Source of the DNA: Clostridia bacterium | GTDB taxonomy: Bacteria; Bacillota; Clostridia; Christensenellales; Aristaeellaceae | Reading direction: 5' to 3' | Length of the DNA stretch: 64,000 nt | Assembly: GCA_900769075.1 (NCBI GenBank) | Contig: CAAGFE010000013.1 | Location: 1-64,000 of the forward strand | In this document: piece after piece, positions 17,265 to 27,623 of the stretch | Layout: each line of letters begins with the position of its first letter | Numbering within the stretch: the first letter of the stretch is position 1 | Translations under genes and position numbers: made by a program | Notes under the pieces: generated by a model | What the model saw: only the letters and a program-made list of their open reading frames with translations | Databases searched by the model: none | What the model was told of the DNA's origin: nothing

Positions 17265-17663
17265 TTACCAGATGTAAGCCAGCACTTCGCCGCCGATGGC
17301 GTTCTTGCGGGCTTCCTTGTCAGTCATCAGACCCTTGCTGGTGCTGATGATCGCAATGCCCAGGCCGCCCAGAACCTTGGGCAGCTCCTCGCAGCGCGCA
17401 TACACGCGCAGGCCGGGCTTGCTGATGCGCTTCAGACCCGCGATCACGGGGGTCTTGCCGTTGATATACTTCAGCGTCACCTTGATCTCGCCCTGCAGGC
17501 CGTCATCGATGAAATCGACGGACTTCACATAGCCTTCCGCCAGAAGAATCTTGGCGATGGCCTTCTTGGTGTTGCTGGCGGGCAGCGTCACGGAGTCGTG
17601 CTTGGCGACCTGCGCGTTGCGGATTCGGGTGAGCATATCGGCGATGGGATCATTCACAACCAT
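17265..17663 (-). CDS. rpsH: 30S ribosomal protein S8
   Basis: This 132-residue primary 16S rRNA-binding protein ([14 protein letters not shown]... [20 protein letters not shown]) is the autogenous regulator of the spc operon in E. coli; whether it regulates here is not shown by the sequence. AAGGAGGTACC lies upstream. Confidence 0.97.
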   Translation of the reverse strand: MVVNDPIADMLTRIRNAQVAKHDSVTLPASNTKKAIAKILLAEGYVKSVDFIDDGLQGEIKVTLKYINGKTPVIAGLKRISKPGLRVYARCEELPKVLGGLGIAIISTSKGLMTDKEARKNAIGGEVLAYIW

Positions 17664-17693
17664 GATGGTACCTCCTTCCGTTTGTCTCCCCGA

Positions 17694-17879
17694 TTACCAG
17701 CTGGCCTTGCGCACGCCCGGGATCTCGCCCTTGTAGGCAAGCTCGCGGAAGCAGATACGGCACACGCCGTAGTTGCGCAGGACAGAGTGGGGACGGCCGC
17801 ACAGACGGCAGCGGGTGTAAGCGCGGGTGGAGAACTTGGGCGTCCTCGCCTGCTTGAGCTTCATACTCGTCTTAGCCAT
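17694..17879 (-). CDS. rpsZ: 30S ribosomal protein S14, zinc type
   Basis: This 61-residue short S14 has two CxxC pairs (CRLCGRPH and CRICFRE) that form a zinc ribbon. It is the type Z form used as the main S14 by most Firmicutes. It sits between rplE and rpsH as expected. Confidence 0.97.
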   Translation of the reverse strand: MAKTSMKLKQARTPKFSTRAYTRCRLCGRPHSVLRNYGVCRICFRELAYKGEIPGVRKASW

Positions 17880-17897
17880 TGTTGTTCTCCTCCTTAA

Positions 17898-18443
17898 TTA
17901 CGCCTGGGTGAAGGGCATGCCCAGCAGACGCAGCAGCTCCTTGCACTCCTCGTCGGTCTTCGCGGTGGTGACGAAGATCATCTCCATGCCGCGGATGTTC
18001 TCGACCTTGTCGTACTCGATTTCGGGGAACAGCAGCTGCTCGCGGATGCCCAGAGCGTAGTTGCCGCGGCCGTCGAAAGAGGTCGCAGACACGCCGCGGA
18101 AGTCGCGGACGCGGGGCAGAGCGATGTTGACCAGCTTGTCCATGAACTCTTCCATACGGGCACCGCGCAGGGTGACCTTGGCGCCAACGTTCTGGCCCTC
18201 ACGGAGCTTGAAGTTTGCGATGGACTTCTTGGCCTTGGTGACCAGGGGCTTCTGGCCGGCGATGGCAGTCAGCTCATTGACCGCCATCTCGAAGGCCTTG
18301 GTGTTGTCCTTCAGGTCGCCCAGGCCCATGTTGATGACGATCTTCTCCAGCTTGGGGATCTCCATCACATTCTTGTAGCCGAACTTCTGCTGAAGAGCAG
18401 GAACAGCCTCGGCCAGGTACTTTTCCTTCATACGGGTAGCCAT
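17898..18443 (-). CDS. rplE: 50S ribosomal protein L5
   Basis: This 181-residue 5S rRNA-binding protein contacts the P-site tRNA. Conserved blocks include [23 protein letters not shown] and RDFRGVS with the family-specific [11 protein letters not shown]. Normal length. Confidence 0.97.
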   Translation of the reverse strand: MATRMKEKYLAEAVPALQQKFGYKNVMEIPKLEKIVINMGLGDLKDNTKAFEMAVNELTAIAGQKPLVTKAKKSIANFKLREGQNVGAKVTLRGARMEEFMDKLVNIALPRVRDFRGVSATSFDGRGNYALGIREQLLFPEIEYDKVENIRGMEMIFVTTAKTDEECKELLRLLGMPFTQA

Positions 18444-18460
18444 CAGACTTTTCCTCCTTC

Positions 18461-18793
18461 TCAGATTTCAGCGCCGCACTTCTTGCAGGTGCGGACCATG
18501 GTGCGGGTCTTCTTGCCGTTGGCGTCCACGGTCACGGTGACCTTGTGGGCGACGCGCACGGGCTTGCCGCACTTTTCGCAGATCAGCATCACATTGGAAG
18601 CATCGATGGGGGCTTCCTTCTTCACGATGCCGCCGGGCTGCATCGCATTGCGGGCCTTCTGGTGACGGGTCACCATGTTCACGCCCTCCACGATGACCTT
18701 GCCGGTCTTGGGGAACGCAGCGGTGATCTTGCCCTTCGTACCCTTATCCTTGCCGGTGATGACCATCACCAGATCATTCTTACGAACGTGCAT
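18461..18793 (-). CDS. rplX: 50S ribosomal protein L24
   Basis: This 110-residue assembly-initiator protein has a KOW domain ([20 protein letters not shown]). The C-terminal half carries two CxxC pairs (CEKCGKPV and CKKCGAEI), so it is the zinc-binding form. Confidence 0.96.
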   Translation of the reverse strand: MHVRKNDLVMVITGKDKGTKGKITAAFPKTGKVIVEGVNMVTRHQKARNAMQPGGIVKKEAPIDASNVMLICEKCGKPVRVAHKVTVTVDANGKKTRTMVRTCKKCGAEI

Positions 18794-18808
18794 CTCTTCC
18801 GCCTCCTC

Positions 18809-19177
18809 TTACAGCACTTCGGGAGCCAGGGAGACGATCTTCATGAAGTCCTTCTCACGCAGCTCGCGGGCAACGGGTCCAAAGATACGGGTGCCCCTGG
18901 GCATCTTCGCATCGTTGATGATCACAGCGGCGTTGTCATCAAACTTGATGTAAGAGCCGTCAGGACGGCGCTTGTTCTTGCGCATACGGACGATCACGGC
19001 CTTGACGACGTCGCCCTTCTTCACGGTGCCGCCGGGGGTAGCGGTCTTGACGCTGGCCACGATGATGTCACCGATGGAACCGTCGCGACGGAAAGAACCG
19101 CCCAGCACGCGGATGCACATGATTTCCTTGGCGCCGGAGTTGTCGGCAACCTTAAGCCGGGTTTGCGGCTGAATCAT
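18809..19177 (-). CDS. rplN: 50S ribosomal protein L14
   Basis: This 122-residue five-stranded barrel at the subunit interface opens with [20 protein letters not shown] and ends with the conserved [33 protein letters not shown] lies upstream. Confidence 0.98.
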   Translation of the reverse strand: MIQPQTRLKVADNSGAKEIMCIRVLGGSFRRDGSIGDIIVASVKTATPGGTVKKGDVVKAVIVRMRKNKRRPDGSYIKFDDNAAVIINDAKMPRGTRIFGPVARELREKDFMKIVSLAPEVL

Positions 19178-19201
19178 AGTATTTCCTCCTTAACGCGCGG
19201 A

Positions 19202-19477
19202 TTACTTAGCCTTCTCGATGATCTCGACCAGGCGCCAGCGCTTGTCCTTGGAAAGCGGACGGGTCTCCATCACCTTGATGGTGTCGCCAACGCCACACTC
19301 ATTGTTCTCGTCATGAACCTTCAGCTTGGAAGTCTTGTTCATGATCTTGCCATACAGCGGATGACGAACGCGGGTCTTGATCTGAATGACGCAGGTCTTG
19401 TCCATCTTGTTGGACACGACCACGCCGATACGGGTCTTGCGCAGACCGCGCTCCACAGTGTTGTTAATCTCAGACAT
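19202..19477 (-). CDS. rpsQ: 30S ribosomal protein S17
   Basis: This 91-residue OB-fold protein binds 16S rRNA early in assembly ([19 protein letters not shown]... [20 protein letters not shown]). Confidence 0.97.
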   Translation of the reverse strand: MSEINNTVERGLRKTRIGVVVSNKMDKTCVIQIKTRVRHPLYGKIMNKTSKLKVHDENNECGVGDTIKVMETRPLSKDKRWRLVEIIEKAK

Positions 19478-19505
19478 GGCAGCAGCTGCCTCCTTCCACT
19501 CTCAC

Positions 19506-19697
19506 TTACGCCTGTTCCTTCTGGCGCAGCACGGTCAGCGCACGAGCGATGTCGCGCTTCACCGCAGTAATCTGCATGGTGTTCTGCAGCTGGCCGGTAG
19601 CGAGCTGGAAGCGAAGGGTGAAGAGCTCCTTCTTCAGCTCAGCGACCGTGGCGGTCAGCTGTTCTTTGCTCATGGAAACAAATTCATTCGCCTTCAT
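19506..19697 (-). CDS. rpmC: 50S ribosomal protein L29
   Basis: This 63-residue two-helix protein sits at the polypeptide exit tunnel and forms part of the SRP and trigger-factor docking site (LTATVAELKKELFTLRFQLA). Its start codon overlaps the last base of the rplP stop, so translation is coupled. Confidence 0.95.
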   Translation of the reverse strand: MKANEFVSMSKEQLTATVAELKKELFTLRFQLATGQLQNTMQITAVKRDIARALTVLRQKEQA

Positions 19698-20137
19698 TAC
19701 TCTTCACCAGCCTCTTCGTTCGCGGGCACTTCAGCGCGCTTGATGAACTTGGTCTTCAGGGGCAGCTTGTGGGAAGCCAGACGCAGCGCCTCGCGGGCGA
19801 TATCCTCGGAAATGCCGGCAACCTCGAACAGCACGCGGCCGGGCTTCACAACGGCAACCCAGTACTCGGGGGAACCCTTGCCGGAACCCATTCGGGTCTC
19901 TGCGGGCTTCTCGGTCACGGGCTTATCGGGGAAGATCTTGATCCAAACCTGGCCGCCGCGCTTGGTGTAGCGGGTCAGGGCGATACGGGCGGCCTCGATC
20001 TGCTGGGAGGTCACCCAGCAGGGCTCGGTGGCCTGCAGGCCGAACTCGCCATAAGCCAGGAAGTTGCCGCGGTGGGCAGTACCCTTCATGCGGCCGCGGA
20101 ACTGCTTGCGGCGCTTGACTCTCTTAGGCATCAGCAT
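19697..20137 (-). CDS. rplP: 50S ribosomal protein L16
   Basis: This 146-residue protein is needed for A-site function. The core is [20 protein letters not shown], with [20 protein letters not shown] downstream. I use the ATG at 20137 because GGAGG lies 10 bases upstream; the MPKR ATG two codons later matches other L16 starts and is possible. Confidence 0.96.
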   Translation of the reverse strand: MLMPKRVKRRKQFRGRMKGTAHRGNFLAYGEFGLQATEPCWVTSQQIEAARIALTRYTKRGGQVWIKIFPDKPVTEKPAETRMGSGKGSPEYWVAVVKPGRVLFEVAGISEDIAREALRLASHKLPLKTKFIKRAEVPANEEAGEE

Positions 20138-20139
20138 GG

Positions 20140-20808
20140 TTACTTGACCTCCTTCGCGGCGGGAGCCTTCTTGGCCTTGGGCAGGATCTGGCCCTTGTAG
20201 ATCCAGACCTTCACACCCAGGCGACCGAAGGTGGTCTTCGCCTCGGCAAAGCCGTAGTCGATGTTGGCACGCAGGGTCTGCAGCGGAATGGAACCCTCGT
20301 GGTAGTGCTCGGTGCGGGCGATATCAGCGCCGCCCAGACGGCCGGACACGCTGGTCTTGATGCCCTTGACGCCGGGCAGTTTCATCGCGCGGCCCTGCGC
20401 CTGCTTCAGCGCGCGTCGGAAGCTGATGCGCTTCTCCAGCTGCGCGGCGATATTCTCAGCCACCAGCTGCGCATCGGCATCGGGCTGCTTGATCTCCAGA
20501 ACGTTGATCTGCGCGGCACGGCCGAGGAAAGCGGTGACATCCTTCTTCAGCTGCTCGATGGTCGCGCCCTTGGGGCCGATGATCATGCCGGGCTTGCTGG
20601 TGAAGATGTTGATGGTAACATTCTGAGCGGTGCGCTCGATATCGATCTTGCTCACGCCAGCGGCGAAGTACTTGTCCTTCAGCATCTTGCGGAGCTTGTT
20701 ATCCTCGACCAGGTAGTTGGCAAAATCCTTCTTGCCAGCGTACCAGCGGCCGCTCCAGCCGAAGACCACGCCCACGCGTGCGCCGTGGGGATTGACTTTC
20801 TGACCCAT
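20140..20808 (-). CDS. rpsC: 30S ribosomal protein S3
   Basis: This 222-residue protein at the mRNA entry has an N-terminal KH domain ([20 protein letters not shown]) and a C-terminal S3 domain ([20 protein letters not shown]). The tail is short and rich in Lys and Ala. Confidence 0.97.
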   Translation of the reverse strand: MGQKVNPHGARVGVVFGWSGRWYAGKKDFANYLVEDNKLRKMLKDKYFAAGVSKIDIERTAQNVTINIFTSKPGMIIGPKGATIEQLKKDVTAFLGRAAQINVLEIKQPDADAQLVAENIAAQLEKRISFRRALKQAQGRAMKLPGVKGIKTSVSGRLGGADIARTEHYHEGSIPLQTLRANIDYGFAEAKTTFGRLGVKVWIYKGQILPKAKKAPAAKEVK

Positions 20809-20820
20809 GAGTAAACCTCC

Positions 20821-21210
20821 TTACGCCTTCTTCTGGTCCAGCACCACGCTGATGTGGCTGGTGCGCTTGAGCATGGGGGACGCGCTGCCGCGGCTGCGGG
20901 CAACGTAGCGCTTCAGCGTGGGGCCGGGGTTGGCGTACACTTCGGCGACGTACAGGTCCTTCCGATCCATCTCCAGGTTGTTCACCGCGTTGGCGATGGC
21001 GCTGTTGAGCACCTTGAGCACCACGGGGGAAGCGGCCTTGGGGGTGTACATCAGGATCGCCGCTGCTTCGTCCACATTCTTGCCGCGGATCAGATCGATG
21101 ACGATCTTCACCTTGCGGGAGGAGATGCGAACGTACTTGGCGTGCGCCTTCGGGCGCTTGTCGGCGTGCTCCTTGCGGAACGCAGCCTTTTCCTTAGAAC
21201 GGGTAGCCAT
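20821..21210 (-). CDS. rplV: 50S ribosomal protein L22
   Basis: This 129-residue protein has a beta-hairpin that lines the exit tunnel ([20 protein letters not shown]). The N-terminal [20 protein letters not shown] is conserved, and the N-terminal extension of about 20 residues is Lys-rich. Confidence 0.97.
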   Translation of the reverse strand: MATRSKEKAAFRKEHADKRPKAHAKYVRISSRKVKIVIDLIRGKNVDEAAAILMYTPKAASPVVLKVLNSAIANAVNNLEMDRKDLYVAEVYANPGPTLKRYVARSRGSASPMLKRTSHISVVLDQKKA

Positions 21211-21227
21211 TTCGTTTCACTCCTCTC

Positions 21228-21506
21228 TTACTTGCGGCCGGAAGCCTTGTCACCCGCGTGACCCTTGAAGGTACGGGTGGGGGCGAACTCGCCCAGCTTG
21301 TGACCGACCATGTCCTCGGTCACATAGACCGGCACATGCTTGCGGCCGTCATGCACGGCGATGGTGTGGCCGACGAAATCCGGGAAGATCGTGGAAGAGC
21401 GGGACCAGGTCTTCACAACGTTCTTCTTGTTCTCATTGTTCATCTCGACGATGCGCTTCATCAGCGCGGCCTCAACATAGGGGCCCTTCTTAATAGAGCG
21501 GCTCAT
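21228..21506 (-). CDS. rpsS: 30S ribosomal protein S19
   Basis: This 92-residue head protein opens with [19 protein letters not shown] and has the [20 protein letters not shown] and [14 protein letters not shown] blocks. It forms a complex with S13, whose gene is not in this cluster. Confidence 0.98.
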   Translation of the reverse strand: MSRSIKKGPYVEAALMKRIVEMNNENKKNVVKTWSRSSTIFPDFVGHTIAVHDGRKHVPVYVTEDMVGHKLGEFAPTRTFKGHAGDKASGRK

Positions 21507-21539
21507 TGTTTCGCTGCCTCCTTCCTGCAGGATACGCGC

Positions 21540-22373
<834 letters not shown>

Positions 22374-22391
22374 TTTCTTGTCCTCCCTTGC

Positions 22392-22697
22392 TTACTCGGC
22401 CATGCCTTCGAAGAACTTGATGGGCTTGGAGTCCTTCTTCAGCGTGACGTAGGCCTTCTTGACTTCGGGGGTGCGGCCAGCAGTGCGGCCCTGGCGCTTG
22501 ATCTTGCCCATGGTGCGCAGGGTGTTGACCTTCTCGACCTTGACGCCGTCCTCAGCGAAGACAGCCTCCACGGCCTGCTTGATCTCGGTCTTGGTGGCGT
22601 GGATGTCCACCTCGAAGATGTACCGCTTGTCAGCGATGCAGGTGTACGCCTTCTCGGTCAGAACCGGGCGGCGGATGATGTCATGGGGGTTCTTCAT
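22392..22697 (-). CDS. rplW: 50S ribosomal protein L23
   Basis: This 101-residue exit-tunnel protein is the docking site for trigger factor and SRP (RRPVLTEKAYTCIADKRYIF... EDGVKVEKVNTLRTMGKIKR). Its start overlaps the rplD stop by one base. Confidence 0.97.
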   Translation of the reverse strand: MKNPHDIIRRPVLTEKAYTCIADKRYIFEVDIHATKTEIKQAVEAVFAEDGVKVEKVNTLRTMGKIKRQGRTAGRTPEVKKAYVTLKKDSKPIKFFEGMAE

Positions 22698-23320
22698 TAT
22701 GCGTACACCTCCTCAACCAGCGCCAGCGCAGCCTTGGTCAGGATCAGCTTGTTGGCGTTCAGGATGTCGTAGACGTTCAGGGTGTTGACGTAGGTGGTGG
22801 CAGCCTCGGCCAGGTTGGCGGTGGCGCGGACCACGTTCTCCTCGCGCTCGGGCAGGACGACCAGCGCCTTCTTCTCGGCGTTGAGGTTCTTGAGCACCTT
22901 CGCCATCAGCTTGGTCTTGCCTTCGGCCAGGTTGATCTCGTCCACCACGACGATCTCGCCAGCGTTCAGCTTGGAGGTCATCGCGGACTTGAAGGCCAGG
23001 CGGCGAACCTTCTTGGGCACCGCGATGTAGTAATCGCGGGGCTTGGGGGCGAACACGACGCCGCCGTGGGTGAACTGGGGCGCACGGTTGCCATGGTGGC
23101 GGGCATTGCCGGTGCCCTTCTGACGGTAGATCTTGCGGCCGCCGCCACGAACTTCGGTGCGGGTCTTGGCACTCTGGGTGCCCTGACGCTGTGCGGCCAG
23201 GTAGGAACGGACGACCAGGTGCATGGCGGCTTCATTGATCGAGGAAGCGAAAATCGCGTCGCTCAGTTCAACCTCGCCAATGGCCGCGCCTTCCATATTG
23301 TAAAGAGCAGTCTTAGCCAT
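22697..23320 (-). CDS. rplD: 50S ribosomal protein L4
   Basis: This 207-residue protein has an extended loop in the exit tunnel (RGGGRKIYRQKGTGNARHHG). In E. coli it also represses the S10 operon through the leader; the structured leader at 24309-24468 makes some leader control plausible here, but it is not shown. Confidence 0.97.
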   Translation of the reverse strand: MAKTALYNMEGAAIGEVELSDAIFASSINEAAMHLVVRSYLAAQRQGTQSAKTRTEVRGGGRKIYRQKGTGNARHHGNRAPQFTHGGVVFAPKPRDYYIAVPKKVRRLAFKSAMTSKLNAGEIVVVDEINLAEGKTKLMAKVLKNLNAEKKALVVLPEREENVVRATANLAEAATTYVNTLNVYDILNANKLILTKAALALVEEVYA

Positions 23321-23342
23321 TGTTACTTTCCTCCTCGCGGCA

Positions 23343-23981
23343 TCACTTGACGGTGTCGCGGATGATCAGCAGACCCTTGTTGGCGCCGGGCACAGCACCC
23401 TTGACCAGCAGCAGGTTGCGCTCCACATCCACAGAGACAACTTCCAGGTTCTGAACAGTCACGCGATCCACGCCGTAGTGGCCGGACATGTGCTTGTTCT
23501 TGAAAACACGGGAAGGATCGGAGTTAGCGGACAGGGAACCCACGCCACGGTGATACTTGGAGCCGTGCGCCATGGGGCCGGTGTGCTGATTCCAGCGCTG
23601 GATGGCGCCGGTGAAGCCATGGCCCTTGGAGGTGCCGGTCACGTCGATCTTATCGCCGGCAGCGAACTGCTCAACGGTGATCACATCGCCAACCTTGTAG
23701 CCGGCGCAGTCATCGAAGCGGAACTCGCGCAGCACGCGCTTGGCCTCGACGCCGGCCTTCTTGTAGTGGCCCAGCTCAGCCTTGGTGTGGAGCTTCTCGG
23801 CGCGCTTCCCGGTCATCTCGCCGAAGCCCACCTGGACGGCAGCGTAGCCATCAGTCTCAACGGTCTTGGTCTGCACGACGGTGCAGGGGCCAGCCTCGAT
23901 CACGGTGACCGGAACAAGACGGCCATCTTCGGTGAAGATCTGCGTCATGCCGATCTTCTTACCCACGATCGCTTTCTTCAT
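23343..23981 (-). CDS. rplC: 50S ribosomal protein L3
   Basis: This 212-residue assembly protein begins [19 protein letters not shown]. Its finger reaches the peptidyl-transferase centre through [20 protein letters not shown], which carries the usual methylatable Gln. Normal length. Confidence 0.98.
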   Translation of the reverse strand: MKKAIVGKKIGMTQIFTEDGRLVPVTVIEAGPCTVVQTKTVETDGYAAVQVGFGEMTGKRAEKLHTKAELGHYKKAGVEAKRVLREFRFDDCAGYKVGDVITVEQFAAGDKIDVTGTSKGHGFTGAIQRWNQHTGPMAHGSKYHRGVGSLSANSDPSRVFKNKHMSGHYGVDRVTVQNLEVVSVDVERNLLLVKGAVPGANKGLLIIRDTVK

Positions 23982-23999
23982 TGTTTCGTTCCTCCTGCC

Positions 24000-24308
24000 T
24001 TACAGCTTCATTTCGATTTCGACACCAGCAGGAAGTTCGAGCTTCGACATGGCGTCCACGGTCTTGGGGCTGGCGTTGATGATGTCGATCAGCCGCTTAT
24101 GGGTGCGGCGCTCGAACTGCTCGCGGCTGTCCTTGTACTTGTGGGTAGCGCGCAGGATGGTCACGATCTCCTTCTCAGTGGGGAGCGGGATCGGGCCCGA
24201 CACGCGGGCGCCAGTGCGCTTGGCAGCCTCGACAATCCGCTCTGCGGACTGGTCGATCAGGGTGTGCTCATAGCTCTTGAGCTTGATGCGGATCTTCTGG
24301 ATGGCCAT
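24000..24308 (-). CDS. rpsJ: 30S ribosomal protein S10
   Basis: This 102-residue protein, also the antitermination factor NusE, opens the cluster. It shows [20 protein letters not shown] and [32 protein letters not shown] precedes the ATG. fusA, tufA, rpsL and rpsG are not upstream here. Confidence 0.98.
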   Translation of the reverse strand: MAIQKIRIKLKSYEHTLIDQSAERIVEAAKRTGARVSGPIPLPTEKEIVTILRATHKYKDSREQFERRTHKRLIDIINASPKTVDAMSKLELPAGVEIEMKL

Positions 24309-24468
24309 TGATTTACCTCCTATTTCGTCTCGTTGACGCCGTCGCGGTGCTCACTGCAGGTGCAAGCCCCGCCGCGTCTCGAGTCCGTCGCCCGATTGAC
24401 GGGCTGGTCCATGATAATTACCCGCCTGGCCTGGCGGCAACTTACCACTTCATCCCTAAACAGACAAC
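24309..24468 (-). promoter_or_regulatory. Structured leader of the S10 operon
   Basis: About 160 nt separate the predicted transcription start from rpsJ. It contains short stable stems (CCGCC/GGCGG around 24420-24440 and GCCCG/CGGGC around 24390-24405) before the ribosome binding site. A role in ribosomal-protein feedback is inference. Confidence 0.4.
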
Positions 24469-24474
24469 AGGATT

Positions 24475-24503
24475 ATTATACTGTATGTCTCGCAATAAAT
24501 CAA
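24475..24503 (-). promoter_or_regulatory. Promoter of the S10-spc cluster
   Basis: TTGATT, a 17-nt spacer and a perfect TATAAT lie about 170 nt upstream of rpsJ, with an AT-rich stretch upstream of the -35. The 370 bp further upstream (24504-24871) hold no recognisable gene. Confidence 0.8.
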
Positions 24504-24871
24504 GGGGGTTCCTGCATCTTTTTCAGGAAATTTTCAAGGTTTTTTGATTTTTCATCCCGCAAAACATGCTGTTTCAACGGGCTGCCTGTTTTTTCATTTG
24601 AACACGGTATCCGGTGTGTCTATCCCGAGCCGTGTAAACGCTTTCCTTTGATCCCCGATTTTTGTTTTTCACCTTGATTTTCTTCAATCCCTTGATATTT
24701 CTGTGTTTGAAACGAAAAACATAAACACGTTCATGGGCGTATCTATCCGATTCCCCGGTTTATTCTCCCTGCCATCGTGAATCTGCACGCCCATTGCCGT
24801 GTCCATATCCTCCGGCATAGGAGATGCTCTCTCCCCTTCTCATCCGCCGCCTTTGGTCCCCTTGATGGCAC

Positions 24872-24904
24872 AAAAAAGCAGCCGCCTGTCTGATCAGCGA
24901 CTGC
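24872..24904 (-). terminator. Terminator of the parA-to-ABC-F unit
   Basis: An 8-bp stem with one G-U pair (GCAGTCGC/GCGGCTGC) and an 11-nt loop is followed by TTTTTTG, 6 bp after the ABC-F stop. Confidence 0.85.
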
Positions 24905-24910
24905 CTTGCG

Positions 24911-26815
24911 TTATTCTGCTTCCATGGCTTCCCATTCGGCGTAGAGGCGGTCAATCTCGTCCTTCTTTGCCTGGTAAGCCTTCGCCAGGAGCGCCGCCTT
25001 TTCCGGGTCGGCATAGGTCGCCGGGTCGGCAAGCTGGGCCTCGATGGCCGCGGCTTCGTCCTCGGCGGCGGCGATGGCCTTTTCCGCATTGGCCAGGGCC
25101 AGTTTGCGCTCCTTGACGCGCTTCTCCTCCTCGCGGGACTTGCGTTTCTCCTTTTCGATGGCGGTACGGGTCATGCCGGCGGTTTCGCTGTCCGGCGCCT
25201 GCTCCCGGTTGATCTTCTCAAAATAATCGTCGTAATTGCCCAGGTACTCCTTGAAGCCGCCCGCTTCCAGCACGCAGACCTTGTCGGCAAAGCGGTTGAT
25301 GAAGTAGCGGTCGTGGCTGATGGCGAGGATGGTGCCGGGGAAATTCTCCAGCGCGTCCTCCAGCACCTCGCGGGAGTCCATATCCAGGTGGTTGGTGGGC
25401 TCGTCCAGCAGGAGGACGTTGTCCTTGCGCAGCATGAGCTTGGTCAGCGCCACGCGGCCCTTCTCGCCGCCGGAGAGGGTGCTGATGGGCATGAGCACAT
25501 CGTCCCCCGTGAAGAGGAAGAGGCCCAGCGCGCCGCGGATTTCGGTCTGATCCATGCGGAAGAAGTCGTCCCAGACCTCGTCCAGCACCGTTTTTTCCTC
25601 ATGCAGATGGGCCTGGTGCTGGTCGTAGTAGCCCAGGTCAACCCCCGCGCCGAAGCGGATGGTGCCGCCGTCGGGCTGCTGCTCGCCCACGATGCACTTG
25701 AACAGGGTTGATTTGCCCACGCCGTTATCTCCGATGATGGCGATGCGATCCCCCGCGCGGACGTGCATCTTCACATGCTCAAAGAGGGTACGCCCGTCAA
25801 AGCCCTTCGACAGCTCGTCGATCATCAGCACATCGTCGCCGGTGCGGCGGCGGGTCTCAAAGCGGAAGCGGATGGCGGATTCGTCCTGGGGCTTTTCCAG
25901 GCGTTCGATCTTTTCCAGGCGCTTCTCGCGGCTTTCCGCCAGCTTGATGGATTTCTCCCGGTTGAACTGGCGGTACCGCGCGATGATGGCCTCCTGGCGG
26001 GCGATTTCCTTCTGTTGGAGCTCCCAGGCCTTCATGCGGATTTCAAAGCGCTCGGTACGCTGGGCCATATAGGCGGTGTAGTTGCCGTCGTAGCACTCCG
26101 TCACGCCCAGCAGCAGCTCGCACATATGGTCGCAGACATGATCCATGAAGTAGCGGTCATGGCTGATGAGCAGCACCGCCCCCTTGTAGGTACGCAGGTA
26201 TTCCTCCAGCCAGGCGATGGATTTGAGGTCAAGGTGGTTGGTGGGCTCGTCCAGCAGCAGCAGGTCAGGCTCGGTCAGCAGCATCCGGCCCAGGCACAGC
26301 CGGGTGCGCTCGCCGCCGGAAAGGAGGCTCGCCAGCTGGCTCTGCTGCTCCTTGCGGAAGCCCAGGCCCGCCAGCACGCCCTGCACCGTGGAGCGCCAGC
26401 CATAGCCGTTGCGGCGCTCAAACTCGTGGGTCAGCGCATCGTACTGGCTGCCCAGGCGGCTCAGGCGGGTCATGTCATCCCCACATTCCGCCATCTGCTC
26501 CTCCATGCGGCGGAGCTGGTTTTCCATTTCCACCACCGGCGCAAAGACGGATTCCAGCTCCTCCAGCACCGTGCGGCCCTCACCCACCTCGCCCTGCTGG
26601 GCCAGGTAGCCCAGGCGGAGGCCCTTCTGCATGGTGATCGTGCCGCCGTCGGCCGTTTCCACCCCGGCGATGATCTTCATCAGCGTGGATTTGCCGCAGC
26701 CGTTCACCCCCACCAGGCCCATGCGCTGTCCGTCCTGAAGAACAAAGGAGGCGTCCCGCAGCACCTCGTTGGTGCCAAAGCTCTTCGTCACCCCCTGCAG
26801 GGAAAGGAGTATCAT
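24911..26815 (-). CDS. ABC-F ATPase, YdiF/Uup-like
   Basis: This 634-residue tandem-ABC protein has no membrane helices. Both sites look active: GVNGCGKST, LSGGERTRLCLGRM and LLLDEPTNHLDLKS in NBD1, GDNGVGKST, LSGGEKGRVALTKL and LLLDEPTNHLDMDS in NBD2, and SHDRYF in both. A charged inter-domain linker (about 245-320) and a C-terminal coiled coil (about 540-634, rich in Glu, Lys and Ala) match the YdiF/Uup branch. A role in ribosome rescue, assembly or antibiotic protection cannot be chosen from sequence. It is the last gene of the long parA-led unit. Confidence 0.93.
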   Translation of the reverse strand: MILLSLQGVTKSFGTNEVLRDASFVLQDGQRMGLVGVNGCGKSTLMKIIAGVETADGGTITMQKGLRLGYLAQQGEVGEGRTVLEELESVFAPVVEMENQLRRMEEQMAECGDDMTRLSRLGSQYDALTHEFERRNGYGWRSTVQGVLAGLGFRKEQQSQLASLLSGGERTRLCLGRMLLTEPDLLLLDEPTNHLDLKSIAWLEEYLRTYKGAVLLISHDRYFMDHVCDHMCELLLGVTECYDGNYTAYMAQRTERFEIRMKAWELQQKEIARQEAIIARYRQFNREKSIKLAESREKRLEKIERLEKPQDESAIRFRFETRRRTGDDVLMIDELSKGFDGRTLFEHVKMHVRAGDRIAIIGDNGVGKSTLFKCIVGEQQPDGGTIRFGAGVDLGYYDQHQAHLHEEKTVLDEVWDDFFRMDQTEIRGALGLFLFTGDDVLMPISTLSGGEKGRVALTKLMLRKDNVLLLDEPTNHLDMDSREVLEDALENFPGTILAISHDRYFINRFADKVCVLEAGGFKEYLGNYDDYFEKINREQAPDSETAGMTRTAIEKEKRKSREEEKRVKERKLALANAEKAIAAAEDEAAAIEAQLADPATYADPEKAALLAKAYQAKKDEIDRLYAEWEAMEAE

Positions 26816-26831
26816 CGGTATCCCTCCGGTA

Positions 26832-27623
26832 TCAAACGAATTTCAGCGCCGTCAGCACGGCAAGGGTCAAGGCCGCGATCCATCCGTCCCCCCGGTTCAT
26901 CGGCTGATGGACGATTTTCTGGCGGCGGACGCACAGCATCATCAGGATCCCCGCCAGGCCCGCGCCGCACAGCATGCTCCCCCATCCGGGCAGCGCGATG
27001 CCGCCCAGTGCGGTCAGATTATAGACCAGGTGCGCCGTCATCGGGACGGCAATGCAGCCGGTGCGGAGCATCAGCAGCGTCAGGAAGAGCGAAACAGCCA
27101 GCAGGCTGGGCAGATTCGCCGCGCTGGTGTGCATCAGCGCGAAGATGACGGTGGTCAGCGCCACCGCGGCGCCCCGTCGGCTGCCATCCAGCAGGGAGGT
27201 CAGCAGCGCGCCGCGGAAGAAGGCTTCCTCCGCCAGCGCCGGAATCGCCGTCAGCGCCAGCACATACAGGAGTGCCGTCGGAAGATTTGCCGGGGCGGGC
27301 AGCGGGTTCGGCGCGATCTCCAGCAAGCGCTGCCAGGCTGTATCCACCGGGGACAGGGCGCCGCGAAGCAGCAGGGCCCCGCCGACGGCCATCAGCAGCC
27401 CCGGCCACAGGGATTTGGCCCGGGTCAGGCGGATGCTCGTCCACGGGCGCATCAGCCAGGCGGGCAGACCCAGCAACAGGAGGCTCGCCAGCATGCCCGC
27501 AAGGCATTGGGGCAAGGGATTCACCGACACATCCAGCAGCATCGCGCCCAGCAGGATGTCCAGCGGCCGGGTCACCAGGGCCAGGGCCAGCGTGACCCAC
27601 AGCGCACGCCGGGTTTTGCTCAT
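26832..27623 (-). CDS. CPBP-family intramembrane metalloprotease
   Basis: This 263-residue protein has about eight hydrophobic segments. The Abi/CAAX-protease motifs are present: EEAFFRG (E132, E133, R137), a His in FALMH, and AHLVYN near the C-terminus. Bacterial CPBP proteins cleave or process membrane peptides, in some cases as bacteriocin self-immunity; the substrate here is unknown. Its start overlaps the walJ stop by 4 bp, so the two are translationally coupled. Confidence 0.88.
   Translation of the reverse strand: MSKTRRALWVTLALALVTRPLDILLGAMLLDVSVNPLPQCLAGMLASLLLLGLPAWLMRPWTSIRLTRAKSLWPGLLMAVGGALLLRGALSPVDTAWQRLLEIAPNPLPAPANLPTALLYVLALTAIPALAEEAFFRGALLTSLLDGSRRGAAVALTTVIFALMHTSAANLPSLLAVSLFLTLLMLRTGCIAVPMTAHLVYNLTALGGIALPGWGSMLCGAGLAGILMMLCVRRQKIVHQPMNRGDGWIAALTLAVLTALKFV

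Noticed and set aside
24504..24871. A gene or tRNA in the 370-bp gap upstream of the S10 promoter
   Set aside because: Open frames there are short, lack ribosome binding sites and have no conserved content; no cloverleaf or TTCRANNC box in a tRNA fold was seen.
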